A DNA stretch of 64,000 nucleotides from Micromonospora wenchangensis (GCF_002210435.1 NZ_MZMV01000029.1:1-64000), one strand, 5' to 3'; counted from the stretch's first letter, positions 7,757-17,784 are shown. Numbers and translations: made by a program. Notes: a model not told the origin generated them from the sequence alone.

Positions 7757-8509
7757 ATGGATCTCGGACTCACCGATCGGGTGTACGTGTTGACCGGCGC
7801 TTCCCGCGGGCTCGGCTTCGCGACCGCACGGTGCCTGGTCGCCGACGGGGCGCGGGTGGTCCTGTCGGCCCGGACGCCGGAGCGGGTCGCCGGGGCGGTC
7901 GAGCTGCTGGGTGGGCCCGAGCACGCCATCGGCCTCGTCGCCGACCTGGCCGACCCGAGCCTGCCCGAGCGGCTGGTCATCGCCGCCCGGGAACACTTCG
8001 GCCGGCTCGACGGGGCGCTCGTCTCGGTGGGTGGGCCGCCCGCCGGCACCGCCGCCCAGGTCAGCGACGCGCAGTGGCGGGAGTCCTTCGAGACGCTCTT
8101 CCTGGGCACCGTGCGGACGGCCCGGACGGTGGCCGCCGCGCTCACCGACGGCGGCGCGATCGGGCTGGTGCTGTCCACCTCGGCCCGGACCCCGATCACC
8201 GGCCTCGGCATCTCCAACGGGCTGCGGCCGGGCCTCGCCGGGGTGGCCAAGGACCTGGCCGACGAGCACGGCCCGCGCGGCGTCCGGGTGCTGGGCCTGC
8301 TGCCCGGACGCTTCCTGACCGACCGCAACCGGGAACTGCTCGGTGACGACGAGACGGCCCGCGCCGCCGCGGAGGCCGGCATCCCGCTGCGCCGCATCGG
8401 CAATCCGGCCGAGTTCGGGCGGGTCGCCGCGTTCCTGCTCTCCCCCGCCGCCGGCTACGTCACCGGGGTCAGTGTGCCGGTCGACGGCGGCGCGCTGCGC
8501 AGCCTGTGA
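7757..8509 (+). CDS. SDR-family oxidoreductase lacking the canonical Tyr/Lys
   Basis: 250 residues. The Rossmann dinucleotide motif TGASRGLGFA is intact, followed by ADLADPS and the SDR-like VSVGGPPAG in place of NNAG. The Ser of the catalytic triad is in LSTSARTP. Where YxxxK should be, the sequence is ISNGLRPGLAGVAKDL, so Tyr becomes Ser and Lys becomes Arg in my alignment. A clade of FabG-like SDRs with SNxLRxGL at this point is known to me, so this may be a subfamily trait. The C-terminal GYVTGVSVPVDGG is typical. Its stop overlaps the GTG of mug (GTGA). Confidence 0.85.
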   Translation: MDLGLTDRVYVLTGASRGLGFATARCLVADGARVVLSARTPERVAGAVELLGGPEHAIGLVADLADPSLPERLVIAAREHFGRLDGALVSVGGPPAGTAAQVSDAQWRESFETLFLGTVRTARTVAAALTDGGAIGLVLSTSARTPITGLGISNGLRPGLAGVAKDLADEHGPRGVRVLGLLPGRFLTDRNRELLGDDETARAAAEAGIPLRRIGNPAEFGRVAAFLLSPAAGYVTGVSVPVDGGALRSL

Positions 8510-9114
8510 CCCCGCAGCGGGCGACGGGCCCCGCCGCCCCCGGACCGGTACGACGGCCGGACCGGGCGGAGCTGGCCGCGGCGGCGGACCGCACCATCCC
8601 CGACGTGATCGGCCCCGGGCTGACGGTGCTCTTCGTCGGGATCAACCCGGGTCTCTGGTCGGCGGCCACCGGATGGCACTTCGCCCGACCGGGCAACCGG
8701 TTCTGGCCGGCCCTGCACCGGGGTGGCTTCACCCCGCGTCAACTGCACCCGAGCGAGCAGTACACGCTGCCCGGGTACGGCCTGGGCATCACCAACATGG
8801 TGGCGCGGGCCAGCGCCCGGGCCGACGAGCTGACCCCGGCGGAGCTGGTGGCGGGCGCACGGACGCTGACCGGCAAGGTGACCCGGTACCGGCCGGCATG
8901 GGTGGCAGTGGTCGGGGTGACCGCGTACCGGATCGGGTTCGCCCGGCCCCGGGCCGGCTTCGGCCCGCAGCCGGAACCGCTGGCCGGCGCGCGGCTGTGG
9001 GTGCTGCCCAACCCGAGCGGCCTGAACGCCCACTTCACCCCGCAGACCCTCGGGGCCGCGTTCGGCGAGCTGCGCGCGGCGGTGACCGGCCACCCGCCGT
9101 CCCCCGTCGGCTGA
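8506..9114 (+). CDS. mug: Mismatch-specific (G:U/T) uracil/thymine DNA glycosylase, Mug
   Basis: 202 residues, beginning at a GTG overlapping the SDR stop. It carries the Mug/TDG active-site motif FVGINPGLWSAATGWHFARPGNRFWPAL (GINPG loop with catalytic Asn) and the second conserved loop LPNPSGLNAHF. It removes uracil or ethenocytosine opposite guanine in base-excision repair. It is probably co-transcribed with the SDR gene. No PafBC-type motif is visible upstream of this pair, unlike recQ, uvrC and uvrA in this window. Confidence 0.92.
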   Translation: MTPQRATGPAAPGPVRRPDRAELAAAADRTIPDVIGPGLTVLFVGINPGLWSAATGWHFARPGNRFWPALHRGGFTPRQLHPSEQYTLPGYGLGITNMVARASARADELTPAELVAGARTLTGKVTRYRPAWVAVVGVTAYRIGFARPRAGFGPQPEPLAGARLWVLPNPSGLNAHFTPQTLGAAFGELRAAVTGHPPSPVG

Positions 9115-9346
9115 CCGCCACCGTGCCGGCCACGACCACCGTCCGGGCGTTCACGGTACGTCGCGTCGCGCGTTCACGATGTGTCGTGTAAATGCCGAAA
9201 TTGAGGCAGGAAATTGCGAACGACGGATCGCATCCCCATTGACAGCTATTTATTTCGAGCGTGCTTTCGAGTTCACGGTGGTCTAACATTGGGTCCGCAA
9301 TCGGCTACGCGCCGTTAACGCATTTCCCATCACGTCGGGAGCGCTT
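9115..9346. other. AT-richer intergenic/promoter region
   Basis: No gene is seen. The stretch 9185-9295 is markedly AT-richer than its surroundings and contains TTGACA at 9239-9244, a TAACAT hexamer at 9284-9289 and GGGAG just before the ATG at 9347. The two hexamers are too far apart to form one promoter, so the exact promoter is not resolved. Confidence 0.4.
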
Positions 9347-9784
9347 ATGTCACAAGTCCGTTCTTCCCGCTTCGTCCGACTGCTGGCCGCGGGTGCCGCC
9401 GGGGCCGCCGCCGTGGCCGTGTTGCCCGCGGTCAGCGCCCAGGCGGGCACCTCATCGTTCACCGTCTCGGTCAAGGGTGGCTACAACAACACCCTGTCCC
9501 TCGGCACCGCCACCGGAACCGTCTCCGGGACGACGGGCAGCAACCAGGCGAGCTACTCGGTGACGCTGTGCGGACAGAGCACCTACCCGAGTGCCCAGGT
9601 GACCCTCAAGGGCGGCAGCGCCAGCGCTTACCACACCGTCTACTACCAGAACTGCGAGACCTTCACCGGCGACCTCGTCTCCAGCTATGGATTTACCAAC
9701 ATCGAGGTCACCGTGTCCGGTTCCACCTTCTACCCGGGCAACCAGTACACGACGTACACGAAGTCCCGCACGGTGTACTTCTGA
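9347..9784 (+). CDS. Small secreted protein of unknown function
   Basis: 145 residues. The signal peptide is clear: basic RSSRFVR, hydrophobic core LLAAGAAGAAAVAVLPAVS, cleavage after AQA (about residue 33). The mature 112 residues are rich in Ser, Thr, Tyr, Gly and Val with a beta-strand pattern (TSSFTVSVKGGYNNTLSLG) and only two Cys (VTLCGQS and YQNCETF), likely forming one disulfide. GGGAG lies at a normal distance before the ATG. I do not recognise the family; it could be a small extracellular beta-sandwich protein. It stands alone, convergent with the ABC transporter gene. Confidence 0.7.
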   Translation: MSQVRSSRFVRLLAAGAAGAAAVAVLPAVSAQAGTSSFTVSVKGGYNNTLSLGTATGTVSGTTGSNQASYSVTLCGQSTYPSAQVTLKGGSASAYHTVYYQNCETFTGDLVSSYGFTNIEVTVSGSTFYPGNQYTTYTKSRTVYF

Positions 9785-9981
9785 GTCGCACCGCACCCTG
9801 TGGCGGAACAGGCACCGCATTGACGACCGCCGGCCCGGCCGGCCGATGAGTCGTGTTCCCGGTGCCCGGCGTGGGGATCGCCGTCGCAACGGAGACCAGG
9901 TCGGGGCCGCTCCCCCCTGACCTGGCCTCGTGTCGCCGTCGACCGCGCCGCCCGCCCCCGAACGGACCGGCCTCCGCACCG

Positions 9982-11979
9982 TCAGTTGGCCACTGCGGGG
10001 GGCCGCGCCTCCTGGGCGACGTAGGTGCCCATCGGCACGGTGGTGACGATCGGCTCCGACGGCTCGGCGGCATCCGGGTACGGGGTGGGCGAGTCGGCGA
10101 CCGCGAACTGGGTGCGGTACAGCTCGGCGTAGAGGCCGCCCACCGCGACCAGCTCGTCGTGCCGACCCCGCTCGACGATCCGGCCGTCGTCGAGGACGAG
10201 GATCTGGTCGGCGTCGCGGACCGTGGAGAGCCGGTGCGCGATCACCAGCGCCGTCCGCCCGGTCAGCGCCACGGCCAGCGCCCGCTGCACCGCCGCCTCG
10301 CTCTCCGAGTCGAGGTGGGCGGTGGCCTCGTCGAGGATCACGATCGACGGGGCCTTGAGCAGCAGCCGGGCGATGGCGATGCGTTGCTTCTCCCCACCGG
10401 AGAAGCGGTAGCCGCGCTCCCCCACGGTCGTCTCCAACCCGTCGGGCAGGGCGCGTACCAGATCGGCCACCTGGGCACCGGCCAGCGCCGCCCAGATCTC
10501 GTCGTCGGTGGCGTCCGGCTTGGCGTACCGCAGGTTCTCGGCGATCGTCTCGTGGAACAGGTGGGAGTCCTGGGTGACCACGCCGATCTCGTCGCGCAGC
10601 GAGGCGAGGGTGGCGTCCCGCACGTCGACCCCGCCGACCCGCACCTCACCGTCGGTGACGTCGTAGATCCGGGAGATCAGCATGGACAGGGTCGACTTGC
10701 CGGCCCCGGACGGCCCCACCAGGGCCACCATCTGCCCCGGCTCGACCCGGAAGGACACCCCCTTGAGCACCGGCTCACCTGCCGTCCGGTCGAGGGTGGC
10801 GACCTCCTCCAGCGAGGCCAGCGAGACGTCGGCGGCGGCCGGGTAGCGGAACCGGACGTCGCGGAACTCGACCCGCCCGGCACCCCGGGGCACCGGCACC
10901 GCGTCGGGCTTCTCCTCGATGCCGGGGCGCAGGTCGAGCACCTCGAAGACCCGGTCGAACGAGACCAGCGCGCTCATCACGTCGACCCGGACGTTGGACA
11001 GCGCGGTCAGCGGCCCGTAGAGGCGGGTGAGCAGCAGGGCGAGCGTGACCACGGTGCCGGCGCTGACCGCACCGGTGACCGCCAACCAGCCGCCGAGCCC
11101 GTAGGTGAGCGCCTGGGCCAGCGAGGCGACCAGCAGCATCGCCACGAAGAACGTGCGTGAGTACATCGCCGACTGGATGCCGATGTCGCGGACCCGCTCG
11201 GCCCGCGCGGCGAACCGGCCGGCCTCCACGTCGGGCGAGCCGAACAGCTTGACCAGCAGCGCCCCGGCCACCCCGAACCGCTCGGTCATCGTGGCGTTCA
11301 TCTTGGCGTCGAGGTTGTACGACTCCCGGGTGATCTCGGCCAGCCGTCGGCCCACCCGCCGGGCGGGGATCACGAAGATCGGCAGCAGGATCAGCGAGAG
11401 CGTGGTGATCTGCCAGGAGAGGGTGAACATCACCCCGGCGGTGAGCACCAACTGGATGACGTTGCTGACCACCCCGGACAGGGTGGAGGTGAACGCCCGC
11501 TGGGCGCCCATCACGTCGTTGTTGAGCCGGCTGACCAGGGCCCCGGTCTGGGTGCGGGTGAAGAACTGCAACGGCATCCGCTGCACGTGGTCGTAGACCC
11601 TGGTGCGCAGGTCCAGGATGATGCCCTCGCCGATGCGGGCCGAGTACCAGCGTTGGACCAGGGAGAAGACCGCGTCGGCGACGGCCAGACCGCCGATGAC
11701 CAGGGCGAACCGTACGACCGTGGCACCGGCCTCCGGCCCGCCGCCGCTGATCGCGTTGATCACGTGGCCGGCGAGCACCGGGGTGGCCACGCCGATCACG
11801 GCGGCGATCACCACGGTCACCAGGAAGACGACGATGTCCCGCCGGTAGGGGTCGGCGAACGCCATGATCCGCTTGGCGGTGCCGCGCTTGAGCCGGTGGG
11901 TGGAGACCTCGTCACCGTGGCGGATCGACCGGAGCATGCTCCACCCGGCCATGTTGCCGCCCGTCATCGGGTTGGACAT
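9982..11979 (-). CDS. ABC exporter, fused permease and ATPase
   Basis: 665 residues. The N-terminal transmembrane domain has six predicted helices (from RRDIVVFLVTVVIAAVIGV onward). The ATPase domain has Walker A LVGPSGAGKST, Q-loop VVTQDSHLFHET, signature FSGGEKQRIAIARLLL, Walker B SIVILDEATAHLD and switch VIAHRLST. Type IV half-exporters like this work as dimers and export lipids, peptides or drugs; the substrate is not predictable. A 40-residue Pro/Glu-rich tail follows the ATPase domain. Gene start is 115 bp downstream of the enoyl-CoA hydratase stop on the same strand. Confidence 0.93.
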   Translation of the reverse strand: MSNPMTGGNMAGWSMLRSIRHGDEVSTHRLKRGTAKRIMAFADPYRRDIVVFLVTVVIAAVIGVATPVLAGHVINAISGGGPEAGATVVRFALVIGGLAVADAVFSLVQRWYSARIGEGIILDLRTRVYDHVQRMPLQFFTRTQTGALVSRLNNDVMGAQRAFTSTLSGVVSNVIQLVLTAGVMFTLSWQITTLSLILLPIFVIPARRVGRRLAEITRESYNLDAKMNATMTERFGVAGALLVKLFGSPDVEAGRFAARAERVRDIGIQSAMYSRTFFVAMLLVASLAQALTYGLGGWLAVTGAVSAGTVVTLALLLTRLYGPLTALSNVRVDVMSALVSFDRVFEVLDLRPGIEEKPDAVPVPRGAGRVEFRDVRFRYPAAADVSLASLEEVATLDRTAGEPVLKGVSFRVEPGQMVALVGPSGAGKSTLSMLISRIYDVTDGEVRVGGVDVRDATLASLRDEIGVVTQDSHLFHETIAENLRYAKPDATDDEIWAALAGAQVADLVRALPDGLETTVGERGYRFSGGEKQRIAIARLLLKAPSIVILDEATAHLDSESEAAVQRALAVALTGRTALVIAHRLSTVRDADQILVLDDGRIVERGRHDELVAVGGLYAELYRTQFAVADSPTPYPDAAEPSEPIVTTVPMGTYVAQEARPPAVAN

Positions 11980-12094
11980 CGGTCACCTCCGTGTCGTGGC
12001 GGCACGCACCGTCGGGGTCGATTCTCCCGACGCCTACGACAACCTCGGCGGTAACCCGGCTCTTCCCGGGCAGTCCTTACTGATCGCCGGCCGG

Positions 12095-12862
12095 CTACTC
12101 GCCCCGGCCGGCCAGGTCACGTAGCCGGCGGGTCTGCGCCTCACGCTCGGCCCGCTGCTGCTCGGCGTGGGAGCGGCCGGCGGCACCGGCCAGCAGCGCC
12201 TTGATCTCCACCACCGCGTCCCGGTTGCCGGCGAGCAGGCCGGCGGTGAGGTCACCGACCGCCGCGTCCAGCTCGGCGTTCGGCACCACCAGGTTGGCCA
12301 GGCCGATCCGGTCGGCCTCGACGGCGTCCATCCGCCGGCCGGTGGCGCACAACTCCAGGGCGCGGGCGTAGCCGACCAGCTCGACCAGCCGCTTGGTGCC
12401 GGCCAGGTCGGGGACCAGACCGAGGGTGACCTCGGCCATCGACAGGGTGGCGTCCTCGGCGAGGACCCGCAGGTCGCAGGCGAGCGCGAGCTGGAAGCCC
12501 GCCCCGATGGCATGACCCTGCACGGCCGCCACCGAGATCACGTCGGGGCGGTGCAGCCAGGTGAAGCCCTGCTGGTAACCGGCGATCCGGTCGGCGCACT
12601 CCTGCTCGGGCAGGGTGGACAGCTCGGCGAAGGAACCCGGCCCCTGGGCACCGGCCACCGACAGGTCGAGGCCGGCGGAGAACGACCGCCCCTCGCCGCG
12701 CACCACCACGACGCGCACGTCGCCGGGCAGGTCCCGGGAGAAGTCGCTCATCGCGCGCCACATCGCCGGAGTCTGGGCGTTGAGCACGTCGGGCCGGCAC
12801 AACGTGACCGTCGCGACCGGCCCGTCGCAGTGCAGTAGCACCCCGGTCGTCTCGGCGGTCAC
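12095..12862 (-). CDS. Enoyl-CoA hydratase/isomerase family protein
   Basis: 255 residues from a GTG at 12862. A longer frame would run into the small HTH gene, so the shorter start is preferred, though not certain. The crotonase fold is evident: oxyanion-hole segment GEGRSFSAGLDLS, second oxyanion element VQGHAIGAGFQLALACDLRV, and a catalytic Glu candidate in MAEVTLGLVPDLAGTKRL. It probably hydrates or isomerises acyl-CoA thioesters. The substrate is unknown and no other fatty-acid gene is nearby. Confidence 0.88.
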   Translation of the reverse strand: MTAETTGVLLHCDGPVATVTLCRPDVLNAQTPAMWRAMSDFSRDLPGDVRVVVVRGEGRSFSAGLDLSVAGAQGPGSFAELSTLPEQECADRIAGYQQGFTWLHRPDVISVAAVQGHAIGAGFQLALACDLRVLAEDATLSMAEVTLGLVPDLAGTKRLVELVGYARALELCATGRRMDAVEADRIGLANLVVPNAELDAAVGDLTAGLLAGNRDAVVEIKALLAGAAGRSHAEQQRAEREAQTRRLRDLAGRGE

Positions 12863-12905
12863 CGGACCGCCCGGGGCGTGCTGACGGACGACGCTGGTGG
12901 GCGGG

Positions 12906-13133
12906 TCACGCCTTCTTGCGACGCCGGGCGCCGCCGCGCTGTCGCAGCTGCACACCGGACTCGGTGAGCACGCGGTGGATGAACCCGTAGGATCGCCCGG
13001 TCGAGGCGGCGAGCGCGCGGATGCTCTCCCCGCCGGTGTACCGCTTTACCAGGTCCTTGGCGAGCGTCTGACGCTCGGCTCCGACGATCCGGCGACCCTT
13101 CTCAGTGCTGGTGGCTGTGCCAGTGGCTGCCAT
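12906..13133 (-). CDS. Small helix-turn-helix DNA-binding protein
   Basis: 75 residues, with GAGG 8 nt before the ATG. The core RQTLAKDLVKRYTGGESIRALAASTGRSYGFIHRVLTESG is a clear HTH of the resolvase/Hin type (SIRALAASTGRSYGFIHRVL), flanked by basic tails (GRRIVG and RQRGGARRRKKA). Small proteins like this are widespread and highly conserved in actinomycetes. I know of no established function, but size and charge suggest a nucleoid or regulatory DNA-binding role (inference). It is preceded by a 200-bp, AT-richer intergenic stretch that should hold its promoter. Confidence 0.8.
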   Translation of the reverse strand: MAATGTATSTEKGRRIVGAERQTLAKDLVKRYTGGESIRALAASTGRSYGFIHRVLTESGVQLRQRGGARRRKKA

Positions 13134-13335
13134 GCTGATTCCTCACGTCCCAGACTGTGCGGTTCGATACGGTCCCACCTATTAGACCGTCTCGAACGAT
13201 CATGCGCCAGATATCAACTCTTCGCCAACCGACACGCTATGCAGTGTCGTCAACCCGATAGAGTGACCCTCCGCCCGGTCAGCGGCTGGTACCGCGCCGT
13301 GACGGTCCTGGTCGGCGGCCCGTAGCCTGCCGGTC
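13134..13335. other. Divergent intergenic region, HTH gene and cadmium-type transporter
   Basis: About 200 bp, AT-richer than average, between two divergent genes. It holds the GAGG ribosome-binding site of the HTH gene and several TA-rich hexamers, for example TAATAG on the minus strand around 13181-13186. No clear operator palindrome was found. Confidence 0.35.
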
Positions 13336-13938
13336 GTGACCGACCTACTGGGTGACGCGAGTGGTGCGACGGCCGTCTTCGCCGCCACCAATCTCGACGA
13401 CATCGTGGTGCTGACCGTACTCTTCGTGGCCGCCCGCAGCACGGGACGACCCCGCCCATGGCAGATTGTCGCCGGTCAATACCTGGGCATCGCCGCCCTC
13501 GTCACGGCCGCCCTGGTGGTCGCCGCCGGCCTGCTGGTGGTGCCCGACCCGTGGACCGGCCTGCTCGGGCTACTGCCGGTCGCACTCGGCGTGCGGGCGC
13601 TGCTGGCCCGCACCGACGACGACACCCCGCCGGCCGTGGTCGGCGGCCTGCTCGGGGTCGCCGGGGTGACGGTCGCCAACGGCGCCGACAACATCGCGGT
13701 CTACGTCCCGGTGTTCCGCTCCCTCGACCCGGCCACCGGCCTGGTCTACCTGCTGGTCTTCGCGCTCCTGGTCGCCGTCTGGTGCGGTGCCGCCGCGCTG
13801 CTCGGCGGGCACCCCCGGGTGGTCCGCCTGGTCGGCCGGGCCGGGCACTGGCTGGTCCCGGTCGTCTTCGTCGCCATCGGCCTGGTGATCCTGGTCGGCT
13901 CGGGCGTCCTCGGCCGGCTGGCCGACCTCGCCCGCTGA
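13336..13938 (+). CDS. CadD-type cadmium resistance / cation transporter
   Basis: 200 residues from GTG 13336. Five or six hydrophobic helices alternate with short charged loops. The family hallmarks are TNLDDIVVLTVLF in the first helix and ANGADNIAVYVPVF in the middle, both acidic/Asn motifs expected in metal translocation in the Cad (PF03596)/LysE-like fold. Members export cadmium or divalent cations, or small organic cations. No metal regulator is adjacent. It is convergent with the ABC-F gene. Confidence 0.85.
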   Translation: MTDLLGDASGATAVFAATNLDDIVVLTVLFVAARSTGRPRPWQIVAGQYLGIAALVTAALVVAAGLLVVPDPWTGLLGLLPVALGVRALLARTDDDTPPAVVGGLLGVAGVTVANGADNIAVYVPVFRSLDPATGLVYLLVFALLVAVWCGAAALLGGHPRVVRLVGRAGHWLVPVVFVAIGLVILVGSGVLGRLADLAR

Positions 13939-14086
13939 CCCACCGGCCGGCCGTGGACCCTGGGCACCGGGCACGGGCCGCTGCCCGCCGGCCTGGCGAC
14001 CGACCGACCACTGGCCGCCGGGCCGCAGGCCGCCGGGGCACGGACCGCCGGGCCCGCCGGTCGTCCCGGGCGGGGTCGGGGCCGGA

Positions 14087-15691
<1,605 letters not shown>

Positions 15692-15741
15692 TTCCGGTAC
15701 TCGCTCTCGGGGGTCTGGAAGGGCTGACTCAGGGCACGCGA

Positions 15742-15770
15742 AAGCGCCGGCGGGTCAGTGGTTCCCGTCG
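15742..15770 (-). promoter_or_regulatory. Hairpin in ABC-F leader, attenuator candidate
   Basis: Read on the minus strand, CGCCGACGGG and CCCGCCGGCG pair at 9 of 10 positions around a 9-nt loop and are followed by CTTTCG. The hairpin lies between the six-codon uORF and the ABC-F start, as in ribosome-mediated attenuators of ABC-F and other antibiotic-response genes. Confidence 0.5.
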
Positions 15771-15782
15771 GCGCGGGGCGGT

Positions 15783-15803
15783 TCAGCCTTCGCAGCGCAG
15801 CAC
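15783..15803 (-). CDS. Leaderless six-codon uORF (MLRCEG) upstream of the ABC-F gene
   Basis: The sequence is GTG CTG CGC TGC GAA GGC TGA on the minus strand. A -10-like TACACT lies 6 nt before the GTG, so the transcript would begin at or next to the start codon. A hairpin follows before the ABC-F gene. The reading is inferred from spacing and codons; conservation is untested. Confidence 0.45.
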   Translation of the reverse strand: MLRCEG

Positions 15804-15937
15804 CCGACAAGTGTACCGGGCGGCCCGACGCACACCGCCCGGATTACCGTACAAGATCATCGGGTACCGAAAACGCCGTCCGGACCCGGTCCGGTACCGC
15901 AACCCTCAGACGTGACGAATCGGTGATCGGGGTCAAC

Positions 15938-16852
15938 ATGGAGCTGAACGAGAACGCGCGGATCGACACCGGCCAGGTGGACGACCGGCGGGGGTCCGGC
16001 GGGGGTGGCGGGGGCATCCCGATCCCGATCCCGGGCGGTGGCGGGCGCGGCGGCATCGTCGGGCTGATCATCGCCGTGCTGGTGGCCCTGGTGGGCGGCG
16101 GTTTCGGGCTCAACGCCATGACCGGCGGCGGGTCCGAGGCGGGCGACAACACCGCCCTGGAGCAGAAGTGCTCCGCCGACGACGCGCTCAAGCAACTGGA
16201 CTGCCGCAACACCCTCTACGTCAACTCGATCCAGGCGTACTGGCGCACCGCCCTGCCCGAACGGTTCGGCCAGCAGTACCAGCCGTCCAAGACGGTCTTC
16301 TTCAGCCAGGGCGTCAGCACCGGCTGCGGCCAGGCCGACTCCGGCGTCGGGCCGTTCTACTGCCCCGCCGACGACCTGGTCTACATCGACCTGACCTTCT
16401 ACCAGACCCTCGCCGACCAGCTCGGCGCCGAGGGTGAGTTCGCCCAGCCGTACGTGCTGGCCCACGAGTACGGCCACCACGTGCAGGATCTGCTCGGCAC
16501 CGAGGCGCAGATGCGCCGCCAGCAGCAGCGGGACCCGGGCAGCGCCAACGCGCTCTCGGTCAAGCTGGAACTGCAGGCCGACTGCTACGCCGGCGCGTGG
16601 GCCAAGAACGCCACCGGCACCGCCGACGAGCAGGGCCAGAAGATCTTCAAGAGCATCACCGAGCAGGACATCGCGCAGGCGATCGACACCGCCGAGAAGA
16701 TCGGCGACGACGCCATCTCCAAGCGGGCCAACCGCCCGGTCAACCCGGACGAGTTCACCCACGGCTCCTCCGAGCAGCGCAAGCAGTGGTTCACCAAGGG
16801 CTACACCACCGGCGACCCGAAGTCCTGCGACACCTTCGGCGGCAGCCTCTGA
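15938..16852 (+). CDS. Neutral zinc metallopeptidase, YpfJ/KPN_02809 family
   Basis: 304 residues. A short Gly-rich cytosolic head (SGGGGGGIPIPIPGGGGRGG) precedes one membrane helix (IVGLIIAVLVALVGGGFGL), so the enzyme is membrane-anchored with the catalytic domain outside. The zinc site is VLAHEYGHHVQDLLG (HExxH) with the downstream acidic KLELQADCYAGAWA. Four or more Cys in the ectodomain (CSADD, LDCRN, GCGQ, YCPAD) suggest disulfides. The ATG at 15938 has GGGG upstream; an in-frame GTG 15 nt earlier is possible. It is divergent from the ABC-F gene. Confidence 0.9.
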   Translation: MELNENARIDTGQVDDRRGSGGGGGGIPIPIPGGGGRGGIVGLIIAVLVALVGGGFGLNAMTGGGSEAGDNTALEQKCSADDALKQLDCRNTLYVNSIQAYWRTALPERFGQQYQPSKTVFFSQGVSTGCGQADSGVGPFYCPADDLVYIDLTFYQTLADQLGAEGEFAQPYVLAHEYGHHVQDLLGTEAQMRRQQQRDPGSANALSVKLELQADCYAGAWAKNATGTADEQGQKIFKSITEQDIAQAIDTAEKIGDDAISKRANRPVNPDEFTHGSSEQRKQWFTKGYTTGDPKSCDTFGGSL

Positions 16853-17118
16853 CCGGTACCGGTCGGCAGGTCACGGCGGTCGGCGGGCGCACGCCCCCGG
16901 CCGCCGTCGTCGTTCCCGGGCGACACTCCGCTCGGGGCCGTCGTCGTTCCCGGCGGCACCGCCGTTCGGGGCCGTCGCCGTTGCGGCCCGGTGTCGTGCC
17001 GGCTGTGGTCGTCGTCCCGGCCGGTGGCGTCCCCAGCTGCGACCGTTGTACTGGCCGGGACCGTCCCCGGCGGCGGCCGTCGTGCCTGCGGTGTCCGGGG
17101 TGTGGGCCGGGGCCGGTG
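16853..17118. other. Convergent intergenic region with GC-rich hairpins and imperfect direct repeats
   Basis: No gene is seen. A 14-bp palindrome gaccggtaccggtc overlaps the peptidase stop codon. An imperfect GC-rich stem lies near 16876-16912, probably a terminator. Between about 16908 and 17025, three or four degenerate copies of ggccgtcgtcgttcccgg occur at roughly 35-bp spacing. Confidence 0.5.
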
Positions 17119-17784
17119 TCAGGCCGGGTCGCGGACCAGGACGTGCACCGCGCGGGCGGCGGCGATCGCGCCGACCAGCACCGCGTGCCGGGGCTCGGGC
17201 ACGTCGAGCAGCCGTTCGGCCCGCAGCCCGGCGAGCGGGGCCAGCCGCCGGTCGGCCAGGACCGTGTCGACGGCCCGCCGGTCGCCGCCGCAGACCAGCG
17301 CCGCCAGCGTCGCCGATTCCGGCAGCAGCAGTCGTACGGCCAGTTCCGCCGCGTCGCCCAGGGCCGCCTTGGCCTGGTTGTCCCGCCGCCTGGCGAACCG
17401 CTGCTGGGACCAGCCCCCGGCGGCGGTACGGCCCTGCACGTACCGGGTGTCCACCTTGGAGACCAGCAGTTCGGTGCCGAGCGCCACCCCGACCGCCACC
17501 GCGCCCTTACGGGCGAGCAGCAGCCCGAGCCGGCGGGGCGCGACGGCGACCTCGACGAACCCCGGCACGTCGTCGACCGGCCGGGCCGCCGCCCCGGTGC
17601 CGCCACCCGGCGGGAGGTGCAGCTCCGCGGTCGCCCCGTCGGCGGCGGTGAGCAGCAGGCCGTACCCCTGCGGGGAGACGGCGGGTGGGCCGTGCCGGTC
17701 GGCGAACCCCTCCACCCAGCGGGCGACGCGGGTCGGATCGACCTCGATCCACCGGCCGCCACCGGCCGCGGGTCGGCTGCTCAT
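17119..17784 (-). CDS. Vms1/ANKZF1-like peptidyl-tRNA hydrolase, acVLRF1 family
   Basis: 221 residues from ATG 17784; an in-frame GTG at 17802 is the alternative. The eRF1-like catalytic loop is AAGGWSQQRFARRRDNQAKAA, matching the GxSQxRFxRRR signature of Vms1-like release factors, in which the Gln replaces GGQ glutamine chemistry. N-terminal WIEVDPTRVARWVEGFADRHG and the C-terminal alpha/beta segment ALVCGGDRRAVDTVLADRRL fit the family. In eukaryotes Vms1 releases nascent chains from stalled 60S ribosomes; the actinobacterial protein hydrolyses peptidyl-tRNA, probably in ribosome quality control. It is a single gene. Confidence 0.82.
   Translation of the reverse strand: MSSRPAAGGGRWIEVDPTRVARWVEGFADRHGPPAVSPQGYGLLLTAADGATAELHLPPGGGTGAAARPVDDVPGFVEVAVAPRRLGLLLARKGAVAVGVALGTELLVSKVDTRYVQGRTAAGGWSQQRFARRRDNQAKAALGDAAELAVRLLLPESATLAALVCGGDRRAVDTVLADRRLAPLAGLRAERLLDVPEPRHAVLVGAIAAARAVHVLVRDPA

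Noticed and set aside
16851..16864. 14-bp palindrome gaccggtaccggtc over a stop codon
   Set aside because: Short, GC-rich and of a kind expected by chance in this composition; kept only as part of the intergenic description.
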